From assembly GCA_037951105.1 (NCBI GenBank), contig JBAMJV010008883.1, positions 1 through 64,000 of the forward strand: a stretch of 64,000 nt of DNA, written 5' to 3'. The position numbers were made by a program, and so were the translations under genes. The number at the start of each line of letters is the position of its first letter. Position 1 is the stretch's first letter. The notes beneath the pieces are model-generated. The model saw nothing but the letters and a program-made list of their open reading frames with translations, made no database searches and was not told the origin of the DNA. This document shows positions 12,268 through 24,200 of this stretch, one piece after another. Source of the DNA: Echinarachnius parma (lineage: Eukaryota > Echinodermata > Echinoidea > Clypeasteroida > Echinarachniidae).

Positions 12268-15200
12268 TGTAGTAAAAAGTAGTAGTAGCAGTATAGTAGT
12301 AATATAAGTAGTAGTAGTAGTACCACCAGTAGAAGTAATATAGCAGCAGCAGTAGTAGCAATAGTATGTATTTTAATAGTATATTGTTTGTGGTAGGAAC
12401 ATTAAGCAAAATATACCGACCTGAACAAATATTTTCAATCATCAATAAATACGGACAAATCATACGAATGCTACAAAATGATTTCTATCAGTGCTCTCCT
12501 AACCTCCCTGGAAACTAATTTAAATATTGATTAACTATTTTTAAAGTATTTAAACTTGCATATTACTTATGACTTCAATCTAATATCTGTAATGTTACTT
12601 CTTTATTTTAGCGCTATGCGGTGATGATGAATTGACCTGTCCATTCTCTCGGGCATGCTACGATGACGCCAATGTGTGCGATTCATATGACGATTGTGGG
12701 ACGGGTTTTGATGAAGCAGCATGTCCAGCGTTAGGTAAATTCATCGCTTGTAGACTATCATTCAATACTAATTATTGTTCTTAACGGTATAAATGCATTC
12801 ATTATCAAATATCCGAGCAAGCCACACAAAAGATATTAATCTCTCTTTAAGTTACCCATTACAAAACTAAAATGGAAACATTCTTTTTTTATCCGTGTTC
12901 TTGAATAGACGATTTGGCGGACATTTGTGATGACGTCCGTCAGAATGCTTCTTCCGTGTACTCCGCATGTGTCCTTTGGGGTGAAAGGCATTATGCTGAT
13001 TCCTCCGGACCCGGAAGCCCCTTTCTCGTTGATGGTATCGCCCAATTTAGCCTTCCAAGTTTTGCTCCAGTATGGCTTACATCGGTACGTGTATTTTTGT
13101 CTTTTGAGTTGTACTTTCATTTGCATTGTGAATTGATTTTGGCTGTTAATGTATTGTAGTTGCCGATTGGGTTTTAAGAGTCAATTAATGTTTGGTTGCC
13201 AATTGATAATACTTGCCAATCAATTCTAGTTGAAAGCGTAGGCTGTAAATAAAGTTAGCTTGCTAATTGACAATTAGTTTCGCGATTTAACGTATAGTAT
13301 ACAGTGCGGCGGGCGGGGCCCAGTGGGGTATTGATTTTTGTTTCCATCAAAATTGAGATTTTTATCTTAAAATGATCCATGGATTCCAAGCGTTAAGAAA
13401 ATACATACATTTTGGGGTAGGGGGTAGCTATTAAATGGACAAATTAAGGAATTCGTTTTCAATGTTGTACATTTTTGGGGCCGAAAGTGATTATTTTCTG
13501 GCTTAGATTGGAGATTTTTAATTGTACTTTTCATAAATAGTCCAAATAAAATTGTCCCAAATCAAATTTGTTACCATCCAAATTGTGTTCCTCTTTTTTC
13601 AGAGTGAAGCAGCAACATCTAATGTCATGCAAAAAATAAACATGGCAGTTTATATGTGATTAACATGCCCTAAACTTCCATTGAATCAACTACCGACTAT
13701 TCATCCCGCTATTTTCCTATTTTTACCCATGTCACATTTATCAAACAAATATCAATATTGTATATGACCTTTCAAGCTCATTTGCCGAAAATCAGATTTT
13801 TTAGACTAAAATTCTAAAAACTTGAAAAGTATTTACTCAAATTCAATGAATTTTGGAGGAATTATTCCTTGTTTGTAGATGAACAGATTAATGATGGCTT
13901 TTAGAGGTAACCCTATTGTAAACCAAAATATGTACATTTCTGATTTTTTGCAAAATTGCCTTTTGACTATGAAGATAGCTGAATAATGTAAAAAGCCACC
14001 ATTAGTTTGTTTGTATAGCATCATAATATCTATCTTTAAAATGTAGAATGTATACGCCCCTATACCTCGGTTGATTTTTATTTTTCTCTATATAATTGCT
14101 ATTTAAACTCTTATTTTAAGTCCAATTGCCTTTAATTTAGTTTTGTAGGATTCACCATGCTCTAACCTTTCCAGAAATGTATGGTTTGTAGGGGGTAGCT
14201 TCAATGGTTAGAAAGATATTCCCGATATAGTAAAAGTGTGCAAAAACGTCAAATAATACCCCACTGGGCCCCTTAAAGGGGCCCTGCAACCCAAATGCAT
14301 GTTGACCTCTGTTCATCTGTATTAGTGTACACATTCAATATTTGTAAACGGTTTGACCCAAATATGTTTTGTATATTTTTAAACATTTTATCATTTATTT
14401 GTCTTCATGTTGCTAAGCCCCACCTCCTAAAAAACCCTCCAGAGCAAATACTATTGTTGACCTGCAGTGACATCATTTGTCAATCACTGGTCAGCTACCA
14501 TAAGATTAACAAAAGATGAAAGTACAAAAAGAACATCCACATAAAAGCATGCCCTGCATACCTCCATGCAATAGCTTAGACAGTGCTTTTCTTCTGACAT
14601 AGCAACAGCTATTGTAATTGAAGTTGTGTGAGTTGGTATTCTATTCAACCATGTGATGCTATTGTGATTAGGCTAATCACAATAGCATGGTAGCTGACCA
14701 GTGATTGACAAATGATGTCACTGCAGGTCAACAATAGAATTTGCTCTGGAGGGATTTTTAGGAGGTGGGGCTTAGCAACATGAAGACAAATAAATGATAA
14801 AATGTTTAAAAATATACAAAACATATTTGGGTCAAACCGTTTACAAATATTGAATGTGTACACTAATACAGATGAACAGAGGTCAACATGCATTTGGGCT
14901 GCAGGGCCCCTTTAAAGGGATTTAATCGTCACGTCAGCGGGGGCTTCTCCCATGAGCTGACAGAATGCGCTCCGATAGCTCAAGCTTCGCGCTCTGCGTT
15001 GCTTGCATATCAATTTTAGTTGCAATGCACACACACAATTCCGCCTAGTTCTGGCTATGCTCTGTGCTCATGTTCTGATAAAATATTATGAACTTGTGTA
15101 TCAAATGTATCGAAACAATCCTTAAAAATGAACCAACCTCTTTCGTTAGGGTTTTGTAAGATTTGTTAGATTTTGTTCCACTTTCGACTCCCTCTCGGGG

Positions 15201-18200
15201 TATGAGAGTACAAGCATATTTACATAGTATCAAAATTACACTAGTATAACAATGATAAACATGTTGATGATATGAACAATGATAAACATGTGATAATACG
15301 AACTATAATAATCATGTGATAATACGATTATGAACAATGATCAACATGTGATAATATGAACAAATAAATGAACATAAATCAATGCGAGCTGGGCAATTCA
15401 CCCTTCCTACCGCTACGAGTGTGCCTAATTACATTGCTTACAGTATAACCATATACCATTGACTGTTTAGATAATTGTGACATAATCATTCATTTGGCTA
15501 ATTGATTTAGCTGGCAAGCATGAACTATATTACAAACCTTATCCATGTGCAAGGCACTTGGTTTTGGGCTTCTGGGATTCCCTTAACTTTCCCACGTAAA
15601 AAAAAACACAAACATTTTCGTTTTGCTGGCACAAACAGTTAAAGGTATAGTGACATCCCGGCTTTGATTCAGGTTTATAGCTTTGAATATGTGCCTACAT
15701 TGATATACCACACTCTTTTTTTCAAAGAAATCCTTAAGTTGGGCAGGAAAGGTAAATTTCATGCAATTGTTTTGCTCTTTTTCGCATCGGCGTTCCATAC
15801 TCCTAAAAAAGTTATTTATAGCGGAGCGCGCGTGTGGCGTACGTGCCTATCGGGTCATGACGTCACATGTAGACCACAGCACGGAGTGCAAAGTACGAAC
15901 GTGCATGGTTTAAATGCAGAGCCTTGACTTGCTAGTAAAACAAAGTTGTATTTGCTTGGAAATTGAGGCTTCACTGAAAATGCCTAAGAAATGCATTGTA
16001 GCAGGATGCAGCAACACATCTGAGTGTGGATCCTCCATGATATAAACTTAAACAAATGTTTGCAAATATTGAAAAAAATCGAAATAATATCTCTCTGTCA
16101 ACAGTCAACGAGAGTAGATGCACTCAGCGTGTACGTCTTTGACAATAGAGTACCAAGCTATACTACGATTGTCTACATGAGACGTCACAAAGATGACGTC
16201 ATTTTTCTTTGCCCGGACTCAATTTTTGTACGGGGGTTCCTATAGTAAGTAAATTCACAAGTTGATTTTTTTTATTTTACCGGGTTTTCCCACGCACGAG
16301 GAAAATATGTTTTTATTAGTAATCTTCATGAAAATCTACCTTAGATACAGTAAAACACAATTTTTAGGTAGTTTTCGTGTGTGTGGAGCTTTAAGTGTCA
16401 AGTGTCACAATAAACTTTCACTTCATTAACTTTGTTCTCTTCTGAAATATAACACGTCTATGTTTCTCGTTCATTTTATCATAGGTTACATTCGACGGTC
16501 GCGCTTTTCCGGGAGAAGTTAGTATACTGGTGATGTTCAATATCAGTGCATACGATTCCGAACTCGGCATATTTGTAGGAGACTCTACAGTTCTTACGGC
16601 ATCGAGAGAAGTTGACGTAAGTTTAAATAGTGCGTGTTTGTTAGGGACGGGCTAAACCGATGCAATAAGTTGTGTTTAGCAAAGAAATGAACGAGAGATG
16701 ATTGGCCGTTTGATTTATATAAATCAAGAAAACAGTTTTGAAATTTTACCAAATACTAAATGAATGACTGGTAGTTCAATATCTTTTACTGTTGTCTACA
16801 CTCGGCATGTGGCTATACCAACACATGTTACAAATAATATTTTCTTTTAAAAAAATTCAATTAGTACTTATATTTGGTAAACATTGGTACAGGTGACTGT
16901 AAGCTAGAACTAAACCCCTCAAAAAAAGTTCGGAAACTCAAGTTTGATCGATTATATCTATTTTATTAAGAAATTATAATGGTTATATTTGGTATCACTT
17001 GAAAGGGTGTGTATACCTCTTTAAAATGATACCAATTTCGTAAGCATCACGAGCACGAGGTATGTGCAGTATACTTGAGAATGGGGGAAAGTCAGAAGTG
17101 AAATGTCGCAAAATGCGCCAACAAACTTCAGTTGGAAGGTCTGACAACCATATCACGGTCTTTCTCAAGTTCAAATTCTTTCGACGATGAATATCTTGTC
17201 AATGAAGAGATACTGTTGAATATGGTATCAGACAAAAGCCTGTTTAATTATCTTTCCAATGACACCTCACTTGGAATAATTATGAAAGCCGGGTAGGTAC
17301 AATTAAGGTGAATATTTGGGAGGATCGACAGCAAAATGTAAGCAAAATGCATTTAATTGTGTGCAATTGAAGGCGTTGCATCCAAAAACGACTTTTGTGG
17401 GGATATCTTAGTACTTTACTTTACATAATCATTATGAAATTCAACATTATGTTGAAGCGTGTTAATTTGTCAATGAAATAATGCCCCATTCATAGTGGTT
17501 ATGACTTGTGGTGTGTGTAGTACCTCTAAATATATGGGGCTCAAAATGACACGTTGTTAGGTCGACTTTCTACCGTTTGATACGTGGTAATAAGGGCATA
17601 CCTACACGGTCGAAGAGGGCGCTAATATGCCAGTTCTGGCCAGTTTGCGTAGGCATCAAGTTTGTGAGTTTCCTGTATTACACACTCACATTCAGCATAA
17701 TCATTGCAAATGAGACATCATATTAAAGGTAAATTAACGAGCTTTCCGATAGTGCAAAACGTAATGATGATAGAGTTAATGCTTAATACAACAATATCGT
17801 ACCGGAATCTTGAAACAAGAAGCCATGGTCTTAAATTCATAGCATTTATAGACCCTCATATCCGGTTTTACTGCACACACCCCAATAGCATAATTATTAC
17901 AGGTGAGACATGATTTTAAAGAAAAATAAACACGCTTTCACATGATACTAAATTTACTGAGGATTATGCAATTTACAACCCTAAAACATCCCTCCAATAG
18001 TCGTTTTTCGATGCAACGCCTTCAATTTCACAAAAAGAAATGTATTTTGCAACATTTCCCTTTCCCCCCTCCCCATATTCAGCTGTACCATACTTAACCT
18101 GTTAATAAAATTGTTACGGACATAAACGTATTGAAAAGATAGACACATAGGCTTTAAAATGATACCAAATTTGATAAGTTTAAATCATTTGAACACACTA

Positions 18201-21200
18201 CAATCTTCGATACAACCTGAACATTAAAAAATACGGCACAAGAGTCAAATTTCCCAACTGAATACTTTCGGCCCGTTTTGCGACATTTTACTTCTGACCG
18301 TCCTCCATTTTGAAACGCACTGCGTATTCCCTGATTTGAAATAAATGACAAATAATGTACCATTTTAAAGGGAAATCATCATGCATTGCAATGACACTAA
18401 AAGGAACAAATACAATATGACAATAAAAGTTATACAATCGATCAAAGTTGAGTTTCCGAACTTTTTTTGAGGGGTTTATTATACTGTTTCGTATCATGAT
18501 TGAACGAAAATAAAAAAACGATCCTATCTGCAATCAGACTAAAATTGTATTGATTTCCTTTCTTCCGGTTTCATTTAGTTCTCGTCAGAGACAGCCCTGC
18601 ACACTCTGGACTTGCGCGTCCCGTTGTACATAGATACCGGTCTTTCCGACAGTGTTCGTATCTCCATCACGTCGGCCGAGGACCCCGACCCCGCCGCGTC
18701 CGTCTCCGATCCAGTAGAGTACATTGTTCCAGACTTTCTGAACAGGTTCAACGTGTACGTCAACTATACTCTGTATGCGGACGAGGAAGGGGAATGCGCA
18801 TTCTTGAGTGACGCTTGCCTACGCGTAATGGGGGATTTCCAGCGGTCGACGGAAATGGCGGCTGACCTCGGGGTCACGTGTCTCCCACCGGAACTGACGG
18901 AGTTTTACGTGGGACTTTACGGAAATTGCTACGGTGAGTGAAACTAATCCTCCTTGTATCTTCGTCTTTGTTTGTTTGATTTGTTTTATATGAATCACGT
19001 CTCGGATCAGGGAATCCATAACAGTATGCTTTTCGGGAGTCGTGTGCTTCCACGATAATGTCCTTTTAAAATAGCGACAGATACTTCACATCAGCAGCTG
19101 CTGCTGCTCTGTGACAAAATTCTACCTCAATTATGATATTCCTTATTTATCACGTAATGGTGAGAATTCAATTAATTTCTAATCAAAATGGCTAGGATAG
19201 TCATGCATGTAATGTATATGATATAATACATTACAATTCTTTTTTAGCATCATGTATGCTTAAAAGGGTAACTTTTCATAATAATAAAGCCTTTCCAAAT
19301 GTAGAACTTATATTCCTATACAAGATGTACATTGCAAAATATATCCTACCTCATACTTTCAATTAATCGTATCAAATAACGTGTAAATCGTAATAACTGT
19401 AACTGTAACGTAAATCGTAATAAATCGTAATAAATCGTAATAAATTGTAACGTAAATCGTGATCAATTAACGTAAAAGTGATTGAATATTCCAATCAGTG
19501 GCATGGCGTGGTCACACTGATTGTGGGTGCATGCGAATAATTGGGGAGCACATGCTATATACAATTTCTTTTTTTTTCTCAATATTATAAAGGATTTTAC
19601 CTATTAACTGCTTATTTTACTTTTCTATCAAGTTATAGTGGAAGGGCATGTACCCCTTCCCCCACTTTCTTTCTCCCGTAGCTACGCCACTGATATAACA
19701 TATCACAATTTGTGTATGTTCTACAGAGCCGCCAATTATACAGTATACCACCGCCGATAGATCGTTGCGTCCCGGAACCGACGTCAACGTTGTGTGCGTA
19801 GCGTTCGGTAAACCGATCCCGGAGGTACGACTGGTCACCGATGACGGGTTACCCATCGAAAACTCATATTCTAGTATTGTTTACGGCGGTGATGGGGACA
19901 TACAGTCATACGGGTACAGCGAAGCGTTCATAACGGTCACTGAAGATACCAGGTGAACAAAACAAACTTTTGTTTATCCCTTAAAGTGTTTGCGTTGTCT
20001 ATTCTAGAGGGCACTATTTGGGAACACTCACAGCGCTCGTTGTGTTGTGACCGTAAAATCAAGCTGAATTGAGCTTGAGCACGACTTTCAGCAATAGCGT
20101 TAACGAATACACATAGTTGTTATAAAAAGATTTATTTATTTATTTATTATTGTCTTCTTAAAGGGGCCATGTAATTCAGTAACATGTTGACTTCTATTTA
20201 TCTGTGTTTGTGCATACATCAAATAATTTTGTAATACATCTGTAGAAACGTATTGTTACTGTACAATTTCCACTCACCAACAGCTCTGTCAGGCTCGGAA
20301 TTGAGGAACTCTGGACTTGGAAGAACTCCGTGAAGTTGTAAACGGGGAGGTCGCTTCCAAAACAAAATGGCGTCTCGCTAGGTGTCTTTCCTGTGCTTAC
20401 GCGGTTCGAAGAGTCAGCTCACTCGACGCTCACAATAATGAACGCGTTTCTACTGTGTCGCTACTTAGCTCGGAGAACGCGATTCTAACTTAATAAATAT
20501 TGCACTAACCCAACTCGGTCAGCGCAAGCGGAAATAATCTAAAGCTATGAAAATCCAATCCTTGGTGAACGAAAGAATCCCTGGACTTTCAGGGGTAAAG
20601 TCACTAAAACGCGAAGACGAAAAGGTACGCTTCGCTAAACTGACGCTAGCGGGAATCCGCTGGTTTTACTGCCCGAACTCTGGGGTAGAACGTTCTAACA
20701 AAAGTCGCCGGCTGTCACGATAATTCTGCGTGCTAACCGGACGATGAGATATAGAAGAGTGGGAGGAAAACCTCCGATCTATCGACCAGCGAAACTCGCC
20801 GCGATGCGTGTTCAGCTCTAATTGGCTCCAAAGGTCGCCGTCGCCATCACAACGCTTAATATGCTAATTAACACCAGAGTGCTGACCTCGGCAAACTCTT
20901 AAAGGCGATGCCCAACATACTAAGAAATTAAGAGCTGCTACACATCAAATATATTTTGTTAATTTTGGAATATTTTTGCAATTATTTTGTTCATCTTCCT
21001 AAGGCAAGCCTAAGCCCCATCTCGTAAAAAATCTCCCAAGAGTGAAATTCTGTTTGTGACCTCATATGTCAATCACAACTCAGTTACTTGGAAGACGAAC
21101 AATGCACCTTCGCCCAGGCTGAGCGCCTGCTCACAATAGTATTACCTCTTTGAATACCTTAACCCACACACTTTTAATTTCAATAGCAGTTGCTATATCA

Positions 21201-24200
21201 GAAAACCTCAACCATCATAAGGACAAGAAAAGCACTGATAAGCTATTGACATCACTGGTCAGCTTACATTCGATGGCAAAAGAGAAGGACAAATAGAACA
21301 TGCCCACAATAGCATGCCCAGCATGCTTCCATACTATAGCTTTTCAGTGTCTGTCTTGTCCTAATGATGGTTGGGCTTTTCTCACATAGCAACTGCTATT
21401 GAAATTGAAAGTGTAGTCTATTCTATCATGCGATACTATGGTGAGCAGGCACTCGCTTGGGCGAAGGTGCATTGTTCATCTTATGAGTAACTGCATTGTG
21501 ATTGACAGATGAGGCCACAAGCAGAATTTCACCCTGGATCCATTTTTTGTGCGCGTTCCCAATTTGAATTTTCAAGTTGATTTCTCATTTTAATGACCTT
21601 TCCAATGAAAAAAATGATTATTGTAATTGGAATCCACGTGAAAAACTATCCCTGATAGACTAAAATTAATATTGTATGTGAGTTCCATGTCATAGAACCT
21701 TAACAAATCAGGGTATTTCGCCCTGTATTGGACGTACACATATATGTTACAATACAGTTCCAAATAAAGACATATACATGTACATTTAATAATATACAAC
21801 ATCATGAATTAGACAGAAAACAAACAAATATACAATCAAAATATACATCAGCATGCACTCATCTACCCTAATCACCCTACGCAATAAATACATTATAACT
21901 GAGTATTATTGTAAAACCAGTATAAATATAACATTAATAATGGATCATAAATATTTACCTATAACCCGTTTATTGCACTTCTACATTTCTTTTTTAAAAT
22001 ACTTGTGAGGAAATACATTGGATGGCAATATGAAGTTTATAAAATAACGAACTACCTGTTTAAACAAATGATCGCCTCATAATTATATTCAGTACGAGGA
22101 TATAGTACTGTGAGAGGACTTCTCAGAGTGTATCGAGTTACATTATGAGTGGTGCGCCGTTATATCAATAATTAGATATACTATACTGGAATCAAATTAT
22201 TCATAGCTTTATACATGATCACACAATAATGATATTTTATTCTATGTTCCACCGATTGCCAATTTAGTGTAGCTAACCAAAAGCACTTAAATATGTAAAA
22301 CGGTCTTTAATACATTTTATTTTGAGCAGCTTCACCATGCAGTGCAGCAATAATCTATGTATAGGGTAAAATGAGTGCATCATATACGGAACTAAATACT
22401 TATAAATGCTATAGACCGTGATATTTTCAAACATTTAGTTTCAATATGTTTTGACAATACAAATTGAGAGTCGAGTATTACTCCAAAATATTTTATATGA
22501 CTGACATTTTCTACATCAATATCATTATAATTATGGAAAGAACGAAGTTACGCAACCTTCTTTTAGGACCCAAAGTAATCACTTTAGTTTACAATTAAAT
22601 CAAAATCTCTTTGAAAATTATTTTTGAATTTGACAAATTTAGTGAATTTTTTGATTGGGAGCTAAAACTCAATTTAATAATATATAGCTTTTATAGAGCG
22701 CCATCTATCTAGTTGCCTATTCAGAGGCGCATTATTACCCTTGGTCATCAGGTACAGTTCAAACCGGCACAATTATCTTGTGCACCATCTCAACTCACAG
22801 GGGAGCATACTAGCCCAAGCTGCCCAACGGGCGCTGAAGGCTAATTAACACCCGACCAAGTACCCATTTATACTTCTGGGTAGAGAGCAGCAATGTGGAT
22901 TAATTGTCTTGCTGAAGGACAAACGGAGTGGGCAGGGTTCGAACTCGGGATCTCGAGATCAGAAAGCGCGCGCTCTACCGATCTTGCCACACCACATCCA
23001 CTCAATTTACATAATTATATCATTTTTATATATCATATCATTTACATATATCATTTACAGTATTAACAAACAAAATATGAGTGGGCCAATAATTGACCCT
23101 TGTGGAACTCCAGACTGATTGCACAATATTTCTACTTAAAAGATAAGACTCAAACCACTTATATTCTTCATTTCTTTTACCAAAAAATATTACTAAAAAT
23201 ACGGCACCTATTAACTGACTTGAATCCATATTTTGTAATAAAAAATCTACTATGTACGTCACACATATGGCTGTTGAGTGTAATGGTCTAGAACCGGATT
23301 GCTCATTTGATAAAAGTGTATGACTGTTCCAAAAAATCATACAATTGTTTATGCACAGCATTTTTCAATATTTTAGAAAGAATTGGCAGTATCATGATTG
23401 GTTTTTTAAATTACTTTTAAATGCACCACCTTTGTGTATATGTGTAATACGTGCAGCTTTAAAATCCAATGGAATTTGAGAGATTATTAAAGATCTATTA
23501 AACATGTGAGTTAAAGGAGATGCAATGTACTCGGCAGCTAACTTTGATAATTAAGGATGTAGACCACCCACACCAACAGCCTGTTTACATTCACTAATTC
23601 ATTCTTAACAGATTCAATAGATATTTCTTTAAATAACATTTCTTTGTCTGTTTGGCATAACGAATCAAGAGCATTTATATCTCTAACACACGATCTGTAC
23701 TTAAGTAATCTGAATAATCAGCTATAAGCTTCATAGTTGATGTGTATTCTGTTAACATATGTCCTAGTACCTTACACTAATAATACAATCAAATGTGTTA
23801 TTTTGTGTATTTATTTTGATATCCCAAAAGAGTCGAGTGCAGAGCACGCAACGATATTGGTGAGGTAGTACAGCGGACTTCACTTACCGTCATCGGTAGG
23901 TTTATGATCTTCTTGTAATTACACATTATTTATCAACGGGGTTCAGGCTCAAGTTTTTCGTCAACAAAGCAAGTTTTACATACATCATAATGATATATAA
24001 AATGTTTACTAAACGATCTGACTTGACATGCTGTGAAATTCGAGTGATTAACCACAAGTAATCTTAACTTGAATACAGGGGGCAATTCTTGACATCGCAT
24101 GCACTGTTGTACCTCTGTGCATCCCTTGTATCTGTGATAAACAACATCGGGGAATGTCAAAACGTCGTCAACTATGACAAGCGAACAAACTATCCAGAAT

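Noticed and set aside
14295..14893. Two nearly identical small proteins on opposite strands
   Set aside because: They are the two arms of a foldback element read outward.
22931..22998. tRNA gene on the - strand
   Set aside because: A and B boxes are good, but it continues into a repeat body found again near 35250, so it is a SINE head.
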